A DNA stretch of 64,000 bases from Isoetes taiwanensis (taxonomy: Eukaryota > Streptophyta > Lycopodiopsida > Isoetales > Isoetaceae), in the NCBI GenBank assembly GCA_021234155.1, contig JAJEKV010000041.1, positions 7,632,917 through 7,696,916 on the forward strand, read 5' to 3'. The stretch's first letter is position 1. Each line of letters starts with the position of its first letter. The translations under genes were made by a program, and so were the position numbers. Below are positions 33,735-44,610 of this stretch, in pieces. The notes below the pieces were generated by a model. The model worked only from the letters and a program-made list of their open reading frames with translations, did not search any database and was not told where the DNA came from.

Positions 33735-35090
33735 TCAGAGGATCACATGTCCATCTAGATTCTCAAATAACACGTGCCTCATTTGATCACCTTGTTTTTT
33801 CAAGGACCTGTTCATGGCTTCTGTTTCATAGTAATATATTGGTGGAGGATCATCTTCAATTGGCAGCATGTCCCAGCCCTTGTCTTCCATTATACAAAAG
33901 TTCCAAAGAACACAACATGCATGTATGATCTTGGAGGCTTTGGCAACATGTACGGGCAAGTGTTTCAGAATTCTGAATTTTTCCTTGACAATGCCAAATC
34001 CATTTTCTACACACACTCTGCCCCTACAAATCCTTTTGTTAAACTTACCATACGCACCCTGATTTTGAGGAAAGACTTTAAGGAGAAAGGGCCTGCTAGA
34101 ATATGTTGAATCACCTAATAGTAGTGGTGGAATAGTTACCTGAACCTCTTGGTCAGTAGGCTGCCCCTTCTTCAGTTTTTTGCCACTCAAAGTCACCACT
34201 GGTTCTTGCAAAATTTGTTTGGAAGCAATTTTATTATATATGGAGCTCTTCTTGAACTGCTTGGAATCATGGACTGAACCTGTTCTTGTTACACAAACAT
34301 TTATAAACATTCTGATATGTGTCACAATTCCTTGCATGAGACATGAGTGCCTCTTATGTCTGTTGTAATAGTCATCCCCATTATCCTTTTTTTTTTGTTT
34401 CCTCCTTAAAAAAATATGGGAACCGTCAACTGCACCATATATATTGGGCAACCCAGTTGCATCATGGAATTCCTTAATACGCTGAGTTAATCTTGCTCCT
34501 GTAGGCATAGCAACAAACCGCTTGTACAGCATTGCCTTCGAGGCCAATACAAGAGTGACTTTCTTGGTATATTTTTGGACTGTTGCTTTCCCAACATAAA
34601 ATCTCTGTCCCACATGTAAGGGCATATCCCCGTGTGCTAGAAAATACAGAACCATAACAACTGCTTTCCTTGGATCAACAGGGGGCCTTACTTTAATCCC
34701 GGGCCTGACGAGATAAGGCACAATTAAACCTACCAGTCTCTCAAATGTGGCCCTTTTCATCCTGTAAAATTGGTGCCACATATCATCTTCAAAGGATGGC
34801 AGATAATTCCAAGCATGGTTATCGATATTATCCCACTGTGTTCTTTGCCTTGGAGCAATCCAAAATCTTCTTGGTGGTCTTCTAACCCTACTGGAACCCG
34901 CTACCATTAAAGCTGCAGATGCGCAAAAAAACAAACCATTGTTATCTTCTAAAACTTCATCATCGAACAGGGTCATTGGGTCTTCGAGCTCGTTGAGCGC
35001 AAGAAGTCGCAAAAGCAATATCTGGAATGCAAATCCAAGTGTCAAGGCCCGAAAAAGCATGGCAATCATGCCAAGAATGACCGGATCCAT
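33735..35090 (-). CDS. PIF/Harbinger transposase (DDE_Tnp_4)
   Basis: 451 codons, intact. The catalytic triad fits PIF/Harbinger: D222 (YGAVDGSHI), D327 (LLLGDSTY) and E362 (RVCVENGFGIVKEKF). Other family blocks: FYRMKRATFERLV (residues 108-120), a helix-turn-helix-like HVGQRFYVGKATVQKY (159-174), VTRTGSVHDSKQF (267-279), and LWNFCIMEDKG at the C-terminal side. It cuts and joins element ends in the nucleus, normally with the Myb-like partner encoded on the other strand. The first 70 residues are hydrophobic and less conserved, so the true start could be a later Met (for example M62). Convergent to the Myb gene. Confidence 0.93.
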   Translation of the reverse strand: MDPVILGMIAMLFRALTLGFAFQILLLRLLALNELEDPMTLFDDEVLEDNNGLFFCASAALMVAGSSRVRRPPRRFWIAPRQRTQWDNIDNHAWNYLPSFEDDMWHQFYRMKRATFERLVGLIVPYLVRPGIKVRPPVDPRKAVVMVLYFLAHGDMPLHVGQRFYVGKATVQKYTKKVTLVLASKAMLYKRFVAMPTGARLTQRIKEFHDATGLPNIYGAVDGSHIFLRRKQKKKDNGDDYYNRHKRHSCLMQGIVTHIRMFINVCVTRTGSVHDSKQFKKSSIYNKIASKQILQEPVVTLSGKKLKKGQPTDQEVQVTIPPLLLGDSTYSSRPFLLKVFPQNQGAYGKFNKRICRGRVCVENGFGIVKEKFRILKHLPVHVAKASKIIHACCVLWNFCIMEDKGWDMLPIEDDPPPIYYYETEAMNRSLKKQGDQMRHVLFENLDGHVIL

Positions 35091-35426
35091 GGTTTAGCGG
35101 CCGGAATTGAAAGCGTAGAGAGGCAAAACTAGAAATGAAATATCCCACATAGACTGTCGAACCAAGAAAAAAATAGACTTGAATATCCCACAAATTGGCG
35201 CCCGAATGGAACGTTACGCTTGAATTATCCCACAAAGAGTTCGTCGGCGGAATGAATGCAGGATCGAAAAAATGACAAGCAAACAAGCAAAAAATTGTGC
35301 CCATAACCCAGGCTGTTAAGCTTTGAGAGACAATCGTCTCTCCTCTCCTCCCAAAAAAAATACGTACATTTAGGGAGGAGCCAGATGTGACGAGAGATGG
35401 ATTTTTTTTACAAGCATGTGGCCGAC

Positions 35427-35501
35427 GGAGAGAGAGAGAGAGAGAGAGGAGGGAGGGAGGGAGGGAGGGAGGGAGGGAGGGAGGGAGGGAGAGAGAGAGA
35501 G
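35427..35501. repeat. (GA)n(GGGA)n microsatellite between D1 and D2
   Basis: GA repeat, then about nine GGGA units, then GA. It separates the right end of D1 from the left end of D2. Confidence 0.93.
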
Positions 35502-35503
35502 GC

Positions 35504-36162
35504 GTTGGCCATGTGACTGATGAGAAATGGTGGGAGATCATGCGAGAGATGAAATGGGAAGAGAGATCGTGGACTCTCGCATTAAAAGAAATTCACCTCT
35601 AACCGTTGTTAGGGGCATTTCCATTACCTCAATGGCCATTAAGGATAACCGCCCGTAAAATTTTTGGAGACAAGTTTTGGAGGCCAAAAATTACGAGATT
35701 AATTCCAGCCCCTGTTCAAGGTGAGTGGGCTCCAAAAGTTGATGATTCAAATTCTTCCCTCTAAGCATTGTAATCACGTCCATTGACAATCCAGTAAGTA
35801 CTTGTAGAATTATTTGGTAATAGTCACTTTCTTATCGACTTGGTGAGTCCATTGTTGCTTCATAAATCAGGCTGAACAGGCTCAAGATCATGACAAAGGC
35901 AACCAGATCCTCCTTGCCAGTTGCTTCGAAGCCTTTCGTTCCACCAAGGACCGAAAAAAAATGGCTCCAAGAAGAGGCAAGAGGATGACTGGATCATTTT
36001 TCCAATCTGTTGCAATTGAAATAAATTATGAGCCTTTTAGGGTTTCGAATTGCAGCCTCATAGGAAGGAAAAGGGATCAGCTAGAAGATAAATTACCTGA
36101 GGTACAATCCGAGCCCCTCTGAATGATTTGGCCATGATTGTGCACAAAAGCGGTTCTGTTTC
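35504..36162 (+). mobile_element. D2 part 1: left end of a second Harbinger element
   Basis: Starts GTTGGCCATGTGAC, like the D1 end GTTGGCCACATGCT. It keeps the TAACCGTTGTTAGGGGC region and the start of a Myb-like ORF (from about 35892: MTKATRSSL, then KKMAPRRGKRMTGSF). Interrupted by B3 after TSD GTTTC (36158-36162). Continues at 47105. Confidence 0.82.
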
Positions 36163-38602
36163 TGTTGAAGGTGTTCCTGGCAAAACCTTCAACCTCAGTG
36201 GTTTAGAACCTCCAGGTTGCTTGAGGCAACCACTCTGAGTGCAAAGATTCCAGAAATAATGCTCAGAATTTCACTGGGAGTATGGTTCCCTGAAGGCCAA
36301 AAAGTCTGCTTCACAAAATAGTCTGCAGTATGTAATCTATTCAAGTTTTGGATATGAATTTTACTTCTCAAGATTCTTACTAAGGGACTGCAAAAACTTA
36401 GAAAGGTTTGACAAGGCTAAGCAGGCTAAAATTTGATCACTGACCCAGTCAATTTTTGGTCAATATCCCTGGCAGAGAGCTAGAATTTGAAACTCGATGT
36501 TGACAAGGAATTTTCTGGACTTGCAAATTCTACTCTGCTTAGATTCACCTGCACAACAAGGGCCAAATCTTCCTTTCGCCAAAAGAGGTCCTAATTTTTT
36601 TCTTTTTATGGTTTCTTGTCTAGAACTGTAAGGTAAGAACAATTATGAAAGAGGATGCTTTCTAATGAAGGGTTGCACGAGTGTCTAACATCACCTTGCT
36701 CAACATATCTTGTTTGGCAAGACTAATGCTCTAATCCTTGCTTCTTTGTGCTCAGTGCCTATCATGCACCATAATTGAATTCAAACATGCCAACTCAATA
36801 TAGTATTGGAGTTTAATCTTGACAAGAACTCAACTTTGGCCTTCTCTGAAATCACACTATATAGGCAGACTACTTATATTTGACGATCCGGGCAAATCAA
36901 CACACCTAGCCTCGGATGACAATTTTCTTTTAGGAATAGATTCTAATGCAACACAAACAGATAACTACAAGGGTCGGATTTTCAAGTGAATCAAACACTC
37001 AGGAGATACAATGCAAAATCCCAAGCTCATGGTCTTGGGCACATAATCAAATAGGTAAACATTCAAGTGATCCAGAGAATTAAGTCAATAATCCGGATCA
37101 AAGGTGAACATAGGAGGTCGGAATCAAGCTCAGGATCATCAAGCCGGTCCTTCTTCAAAGCCAGGAGTCTCTTCTTTGCCTCAAAGCCCTCAAATTTTCT
37201 TCTGTCAAAAAAACCCCTTTTGTAAATGCTCTGTTCTGTTGAGTTCTTGATCATTTCCCCTTGATTCTCTGTCTTTTAGCTTACAATAGGTATTCTTGGC
37301 ATTAAGCATGGTGATCTGGCCAGTTTAAGTCATGAGTTAGTGGTTTGTTTGGCCGAATTAAACAGATCTTGGCGTTTCCGGATTTTAGGGTTCATAAGGG
37401 TTCTAGCGAAATATCCCACAGGCTCGATTAGGTTTTGGCGACAAAGGTATATAAGGAAAAGAAAATCCACTATTTATAATTATTGCGTGCAATATCCACG
37501 TGGGATCCGGTACCTCCAACGCCCCACACGCCCGGATGTTCCACGCGGCATGGGAGATTGGCTGGAAAAAGAAATAGGGGGGGGTAGATAGGAAAATTTT
37601 TGCACACCAAAGCCCTATGGCACGATTCCCTATGAAGCAGCTATAATGTCCAAAATAGAACTTTTTTTCAAATTTCTTTTTTCCTAAGGGAATCTTTTTT
37701 TGCACTCTATAAGATTCTGAAATCTTTTCTCACAATGGAGCACTTTTGAATTTGGCAAAAATGAAGCTAAGGAGATGATGTGGCATTTGGAAATGATGAC
37801 AAGGCTAGGTGGGTATGACATGGCCGATGGGGATGATGACGTGTTAGCCAACTTGAGTTTGAAAATTCTTTCTAGTCAAAAATTTTGAATAATGTGGAGA
37901 TGATGTGTATGATAAGTGTGGAGTGATGAGGTGTCAATGGTGATGTGGCAACAATGATGCTAGTTTGATGCTTTGATATGGGTATTGATTTGAATATGGG
38001 AGTTTGACATGACATGGATGAGTATGATGACTTGGCACATGAAGTGAGGTGTAAAGTGACTTGGCCCATCAAGTGCTCATTTAGGAGCCAATTTCTTTTA
38101 TGGAGCAACTTTTAGCACCTCCTAGGGCACACTTGAATTTCCTTTAGGAATTTTGCAACTCTCTTTTAACTTTGGTCAAGTTGCATGGGATGTTGACTTC
38201 TGAGCGAGATTATGACCAAGTCAAGTCACTTTTGACCTTGTGGATGATCCAGCAAGTGTTCCATGGAGGTATATGAGCAAGGGATCAAAGTTCAATGGTA
38301 TTTTAGGATGGTGGAGTGAATGGAGAAGGGGATCAAAATGCCAAAGATGCCAAGATCACAAATAGCTACATACCATGGAATATTCTTCAAGGGGTCTTCT
38401 TTCTCCACTTTTCTTTATTTCCCTTGCTTGTTTGACCTCTTGTATCACTTGAGTGACTTGAGTCAATTGTCCTTCCCTTGCTCTTCAAATTCTTGGTGTA
38501 TGCTAGTGAAGCATTTCCCTATTGCCTTGCAAACCAGATCAAGATGAGAGGATTAGTGCAAAGATGTGCTTAGCTCTTCCATGCTGCCATGGCATGGCAG
38601 CA
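36163..38602 (-). repeat. 3' LTR of B3
   Basis: 2440 bp with terminal hairpin at 38582-38602 and U5 primer-like TAGAACCTCCA at 36204-36214. It retains TATATA (37448-37453) and G-box (37496-37503). Lacks a segment near 38240 (CAAGTGGGTGTT to GAGAGG) present in the 5' LTR. Confidence 0.93.
37448..37503 (-). promoter_or_regulatory. TATA and G-box in B3 3' LTR
   Basis: TATATA 37448-37453 and CCACGTGG 37496-37503 on the minus strand, same layout as B1 and B2. Confidence 0.5.
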
Positions 38603-39264
38603 TTATGCCAAACTAAAAGAAAAGGCTGGTCTACCAGCCCCTTTGACTTGTTGTTTGTACTTTATGACATAGCTCCAGCCAGTTGCCAATGTGAGAATAT
38701 GGTTGGCAACTCAATGACCTGCATATGGATTTGAAAGTGATAGATCTGGCATTATGAATGTATATGTGAATGATGTTCCTTTCAGATGAACCTGCTTGGA
38801 AAATAAATCTATTTATTTATGAGAAGCTACAGGATGGTGGTGTGACAGTAGCTTGGGAATTTTATGAAGATGTAGAGGGTTTTCAGATGTAATAAGGTCA
38901 ACTCCTGATCAGATGATAGATGGAGGCAGATATAAGGATGCACCTGCATATGAAAATAAAGCTTGTTAGTTTAGATGAGTTGCTGGTGTGGAGGTGATGG
39001 CAGCAACTCCAGATGATGAAGTATAATGTAATGTAGTGAAAGAGATGTGTGAGTGACATGTTCAGATGCACCTGCATGGAACTATGATCAGTATTAAATT
39101 ACTCCCTCAGTTGATCACGATCTGCATAGCCCTTTTGTCCTTGCAACACTAGAAACTCATTAGCACATGAACCATAACTTCAAAGCAGAACTTGATTTAC
39201 TAAAACATGCTTAATTAATTTTTGTTTTCTTCCTATTGAAGCTTTTTTCTATATTTTGCCTTTT

Positions 39265-39299
<35 letters not shown>

Positions 39300-39341
39300 C
39301 AATGCACTAACTAATCCTAACTATATCTTTCCTGAAAGATT
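38603..39341 (-). other. 3' untranslated region of B3
   Basis: No ORF. Conserved hairpin at 38682-38710, 79 nt from the LTR. A run of about 32 T (39266-39297) is A-rich on the element strand, an expansion absent from B1 and B2. Confidence 0.6.
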
Positions 39342-40217
39342 TTAGTTGAATAAAGCAAGGGCAACATGTTGTTGCCAATACCTTTTTAGGTGCACAATGT
39401 TGATAGGGTTCATCAATTCTCTGCCATCAGCAATATCTTTCAGCCAATATGAATCTCTGCCAGCTGTCCCTATCACTTCAAATGGTCCTTCCCAGAGATT
39501 CTCATATTTGGATGCTATCTCTTCCCTTGCCTTGTTCCACTTCAACACCAACTCTCCTGTTTTTAAGACTCCCTGCAATTTGTGTGCTGCTTTAAAAGCT
39601 GCAATATCTTTAGCCTTTTTCCTCATAACTGCATTCTCTGCCTCATATCTATGCTCCTCAAGCTGCATTAATCTTACAAATCTTTCTTTTAGAGCCTCAT
39701 CCATTTCCAAATTGATTTGATAAGCCAGTCTGAGTGATGGAAGTTCGAACTCTATAGGCAGTACTGATTCTATCCCATATACCAAACTGAAAGGAGTGTG
39801 TTTTGTAGCTATTTTGATGGTAGTTCTGTATGCCCAAAGTGCATCATGGAGCTTCAGATGCCAATCCTTTTTTGAAACACTGATGGTTTTCTTGAGGATA
39901 GATTTCAGAGTCTTATTGGTTGATTCTGCCTGGCCATTTCCCTGAGGGTAATAGGACGAACTTTTGGTATGTTTGACTTTCAAGGTGGCTAGTAGTAATG
40001 CAATTGTATGGTTGATGAACTGGCTACCTCTATCAGAAACTATTTTAAAGGGAATGCCAAATCTGGCACAAATGTTTTCATGCAGAAATCTTGCAGTAGC
40101 TTCTCTCAAAGGAATTGCCTCTGCCCATTTGGTAAAGTAATCAGTGGCCACTAATATAAACTGGTGTTGAGCTGAAGAAGGTGGATCTATGGGGCCTATA
40201 AAATCCAGCCCCCACAT
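39342..40217 (-). pseudogene. B3 integrase core and C-terminus
   Basis: 291 codons with D5, D62 and E98, the full catalytic triad, and the C-terminal HLKRYWQQ. Lacks four residues (NAQA) present in B2. Separated from the zinc domain by a shift in a T/A run near 40270. Confidence 0.9.
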
Positions 40218-40237
40218 TTGGAAAGGTCCAGGAGAAG

Positions 40238-40465
40238 TTATTGCAGTGAGGGCAGCTGGTTGCAGAGTTTTTTTTTACCAAAGATCTGACATTTATGGCA
40301 GCATTTAATAGTCTCATAACAATCCTTAAAAAGAGTGGGCCAAAAGTATCCTGACCTTAGAATCTTTTTTGCAGTTGTATCTGCTGCAAAGTGTCCTCCA
40401 CACACTCCCTCATGACATGCTTCAATTATCATTCTGGCCTCTTCTTCATCCACACATCTCAACAA
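40238..40465 (-). pseudogene. B3 integrase zinc-binding domain
   Basis: 75 codons with HEGVCGGH and CCHKCQIFGKK. Displaced from both neighbours by small indels (near 40270 and 40490). Confidence 0.87.
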
Positions 40466-41250
40466 GATCCCTTCCTTGTCAATTCTGCATAGGTACCTTC
40501 AATTAGCCTGAACTTTTTGCACTTGTCTTTGAACCTTCTCTCCTGACTGCTACTCAAATTCTTGGGCAACTCATTGCTCTCAAGATAATTCCTGATGTCA
40601 AATTGCCAGTCTGTATTTTCTGCATCAAAAGAAACCAAGTTTGTTAGATTATCATCATTGCATAAACCATCTTGTTCTTCATGCTCAAACAACACATGTG
40701 GAAGATAAGAGCTGGGATTCTCGATCAACTTTACCACCTTTACAGTAATATCATAAGCTTGGACCTTACAAGCCCACCTGCACAATTTAGCCTTTGGTTG
40801 CTTTTTTGCAAAAAGAAGTGACAAAGGATTTTGTCTCATAAATACTTGAACCTGATTGTTTTGAAGTAGATGTCCTTGTCTCTCTATCAAGAACATCAAG
40901 GCTGCTGCACTCTTTTCCAACCTAGGGTACCTTAATTCAGTATCAGACCACATCTTGCTTGCAAAAGCAATCACATGGTCCTCTTGCAGCAGTGCCAAAC
41001 CAATTGCCCTTTTTGTAACACTGATATAAGCTTTGAAAGGTTTCTCTAGATCAGGAGGTTTAAGTAGGATAGATTTACAAATGGCATCAATGATTTTGTT
41101 AAAAGAATCTTGGCATTGCTCATCCCAATCTATCAGGATATGTTTGCTCTCACTTTTGGAGAATTTTCCAACCTTTGTGAGGTTAGAAATTGGGCTCATA
41201 GTGTGGGAAAAATGAGGGACATACATTCTCAAGAAGCTGGTCATCCCCAT
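40459..41250 (-). pseudogene. B3 connection and degenerate RNase H
   Basis: 263 codons from the connection region (MGMTSFLRMYVPHFSHTMSP) through the gypsy RNase H with AYISVTKRAIGLALLQ, EKSAAALMF and FMRQNPLSLLF. The aspartates of the normal TDAS and TDH are missing, as in B1 and B2. The RNase H between protease and RT presumably replaced it. Confidence 0.88.
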
Positions 41251-41579
41251 AAAGCTTTTAACCTGCTTGAGGGTTTTTGGGGTGCTAGTTTCTTTAAAGC
41301 TTCAACCTTACTTTCAGATATTTGAATTCCTGCTGTAGACACTACATGTCCAAGCAATTCTCCTTTTGAGGACAAGAAAACACATTTTTTAGGGTTCAAA
41401 CTCACTCCTCCTTTTCTACACAAGGCAAACAACATGGTTAGCATATCAAAATGTTTTTCAAGAGAAGTTCCCAAACAAAGGTCATCCAAAAATACACGAA
41501 AAATATTGGCAGGCATTGGAATGTTGCAGATGCATTCATTAATCCAAATGGCATTCTCTTCATGGCAAATGTTCCCCAA
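41241..41579 (-). pseudogene. B3 RT catalytic box and thumb
   Basis: Frame with FLDDLCLGTSLEKHFDML, CRKGGVSLNPKKCVFLSS and GIQISESKVEALKKLAP. Its N-terminal residues are out of frame because 28 bp that encode FQRAMDTIF in B2 are deleted at about 41517. Confidence 0.88.
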
Positions 41580-43894
41580 GGTGTGATAAAAGAAGTTTTT
41601 GGCTGATCACTCTCCTTGATGCTTATTTGATTAAAACCTGAAAAGCCATCTAAGAATGAGTAAATCTCCTTCCCTGCTACAGCATGCAACATTTCTTCCA
41701 GAAATGGCAATGGATAGCAATCTTTGATAGTGGCTTTGTTTAGATCTCTATAATCTATGCAAATTCTAATGGTCTTGTTTTTCTTCTCAACAGGAACAAT
41801 GCAAGATAGCCACTCAGGATTTTCAATTTCTGCAATCACACCTGCATCTTTCATCTTGTATAACTCTTCCTTGATTAAGCCTAATAAAGAAGCATTAATC
41901 CTTCTTAACTTTTGAATAACAGGTTTCATACCTTCCTTGATCTTGATTTCAAACTCACAAATGCTTTTGTCAACACCAACCAACTCATCATAATCCCAAG
42001 CAAAGATATCTTTCCAATCATCAAAGAATTTAGTAACAAAAGCATTGTCCTCCTCTTTAAACAAATCACCAACATACAATACCCTATCTAGACCCTTCTT
42101 GTTGACCCTAATTTCCTTTACCTGTTTATCCTCACTTGCATTGATTACCAGGATGGGGTATAGCTGTTGCAGATCTTTCTTCTCGAGCTCATCTTCTTGT
42201 ATTGCTCCCTCAGCTAAGTGTTCCAGTAGCACACTCCTGCATAGAGAATCTGCTTCACAATTTTGCTCCCTTGGCACATGGCAAAGCTCCCAGGTTTCAA
42301 AATCCTTTAGCTCCAGCATAGCTTGGTCTCTGAGCTGCATCATGTCTTCACTTTTAGCCTGATATTCTCCTGATATTTGTCTGCAGGCAAGCTGAGAGTC
42401 TCCAAAGATGACTACATCACTGATGTTCAGATTTCTTGCTTCTTGAAGACCTGCAATCAATGCCTTGTACTCTGCCATATTAGAAGTGATATTTGGATAA
42501 ATTCTTCCTACTTTAGCCAGCAATCTATGGGAAGCATCCTTGAGAATGGCAGCAGAAGATGCCACATTAAGCCTTTTTGAGACACCACCATCAAACCATA
42601 AATAAGCAAAATTACCTGATTTAGCTGAAGCCAATCCCTTTGGGATTTTCATGCTGGACTCCAACTCTATTGCATTCAATTCAAATTCTCCACATGGATT
42701 TGATAGCAACATTTCTTCTTCAATGAAATTCATGCTTTCAAACTCTCCTAATTTATTGTACAATGTTACTTTTGTTTTGCCATTTGAAATAGTACATTCT
42801 CCTTTTGACCATACAGGCCTAGCATCGACTGTAGAAAGCCACTTCCTGCCCAAAAGCAAGTCATATATATCTGATTTGTCTTCTATTCCTTCAAAAGCAA
42901 CCACAACAAAATTAGCTGCAACCATTATTCCTTCAACATTAATAGGCACGTTGCTAACTATTCCAACAGGATTGATTTTTGTGTTTGAGAAAGACTTCAA
43001 GATCATTGGAGCCTTCTTGTCTATTTCTAAACCACATAGCCTCATAACATGGTGTGGCATTACATTCAGGGGTGATCCTCCATCTAGCAGAACCTTGGTT
43101 AAGATTTTTCTCCCCATTTTGGCAACACAAGTGAAAGCCCCAGGATCATAATCATCCTGGGTGAGCATGTGCTCCTCAATATGGTTTCTTAGAGCAAACT
43201 CATCTTCTTTAGTTAGATTGAGAACTTTTTTCCTATAAGAAGGAGCTATCTTGAGCAAGGTCAGCAAGTCTACACAGATTTTTGAATTCTTTAACAAATA
43301 TTCAAAGTCCTCACACTCTTTTTCTTTCTTGATAAATTTTTGAGTAGGAGGAGGGGGCACAGCCACTGCTTGCTCAGCATCCTTATGTTTCAAGATGTCA
43401 GCTTCCTCATGTATTGATTCTCTTTCTTTGGCATTATTCATTCTTCTGGTGTGGACAGCCATTATCTCCTCTTGTTCCTCAATCTCCTGCACAAACCTTA
43501 TAGATGCATTTGGCTCACTAGCTTTAGATTTTTCTTGTCTGGCAAAATACTCTTTAACACTGCATCTATCCTCATAATGTCCCACAGCTTTACAAAATGC
43601 ACACACAGGGCATTCTTTTCCAAAATGTCCTCTCTTTCCACACTTTGTGCATGGCCTATACCAGCAGTAGTCAGAAGAATGAGTGTCTCTAAAGCAATGC
43701 ACACATGGAGGGTAAGTTTTCTTTTCAAATTTTGAGCTTTTCAGCTCTTGAAGTTGTTTGGTTACCTCAACCAGTGCCTCAGACACTTTGGTGATCTCTG
43801 CTCTTACATCTGCTGCAGGAGCCTCAGCATCTTCCATCTTTACCTTCTTCTTCTCATTTTGGACAGCATAAACAGGTATAGGTGCTGCTCCCAT
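41438..43894 (-). pseudogene. B3 gag end, protease, RNase H and RT
   Basis: 818-codon open frame, the clearest view of the clade's domain order. Three CCHC knuckles: C64-C67-H72-C77, C82-C85-H90-C95, C98-C101-H106-C111. Protease D271-G-G with LLLGRKWL (346-353). Type-I RNase H with D435, E475, D499, H539, D549, all catalytic positions present. RT from about 610: IDYRDL (713-718), motif A FLDGFSGF (747-754), LMNASATFQ (785-793), then frame loss at the 28-bp deletion. One frame spans gag to RT, so a single gag-pol polyprotein is likely. Confidence 0.93.
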
Positions 43895-43925
43895 ATACTC
43901 TTGCTCATAATCTGGAAAGAAAGGG

Positions 43926-44567
43926 TCACTTGGTGATCATATCTGCAATTTCAGTAGCCTTGGTGAAAGCTTTGTGTATTGTGTCAAATCCTTCTTGTTT
44001 TTGGATCTTCATTAGCTTTCTGTGTATCCTTGGTCTGCTGCTTAATCCTGTGATAAAAGAAGCCACTAGATGCAAGGTATGGTTAGGAACATGATTAATT
44101 TGGCATTTGACAAGATAGAGATTGAATCTTTCCACATATTGGTGCACACTCTCACCATGCTTAATGCGAAAAGTTTGCAACTCAAAAATTAAATCTTGGG
44201 GATCCAAGACTTTTCCAAAAAGTGCCAAAAACTTTTTAACCAGTTCTTCCCAAGAATTGGTGCCTAAACTTATAACATACTCTAACCAAGCCCTGACTTC
44301 ATCATTTTTGAAACATTTTTTAAACTCAGAGAACTTACAGCCTTTTTTGTAACCATATTCTTGGTAGTACTCTTCAAAAGTCTTGAGGAAATTGTTGGCA
44401 TTCATGCTTGGATCAAAAGTAGGGACTGGAATAGGCATGTTTAACTCAAAGTATTGACAGGGCATACCTGAATTTGCTTGTATAGTGACAGTAGGTGTTG
44501 CAGCAGCTTCATGATTGTCTTGTGCTTCAGTAGGCTCAGATGCCTCATTAGTTCTTCTGGGTGCCAT
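43926..44567 (-). pseudogene. B3 gag N-terminal part
   Basis: 213 codons from ATG 44567 (43-nt leader): MAPRRTNEASEPTEAQD, capsid core (VRAWLEYVISLGTNSWEEL, KHGESVHQYVERF, FITGLSSRPRIHRKLMKIQ). A deletion of about 25 bp near 43936 relative to B2 shifts the frame into the 818-codon segment. Confidence 0.9.
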
Positions 44568-44589
44568 GAGTTCAGATTCCAGGAAAATG

Positions 44590-44607
44590 ATCTTGGTAGG
44601 ACCTCCA
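44590..44607 (-). promoter_or_regulatory. primer-binding site of B3 (tRNA-Gln type variant)
   Basis: Minus strand TGGAGGTCCTACCAAGAT. The complement ends TAGGACCTCCA, which fits the tRNA-Gln 3' end even more directly than the TAGAACCTCCA form. Confidence 0.75.
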
Positions 44608-44610
44608 AAA

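Noticed and set aside
33774-34109. Plus-strand ORFs opposite the Harbinger transposase
   Set aside because: Antisense shadows of a clear DDE transposase.
39266-39297. T run as a LINE or SINE poly(A) tail
   Set aside because: Lies inside the B3 3' UTR at a place where B1 and B2 have a shorter T-rich stretch; no flanking duplication, so simple expansion.
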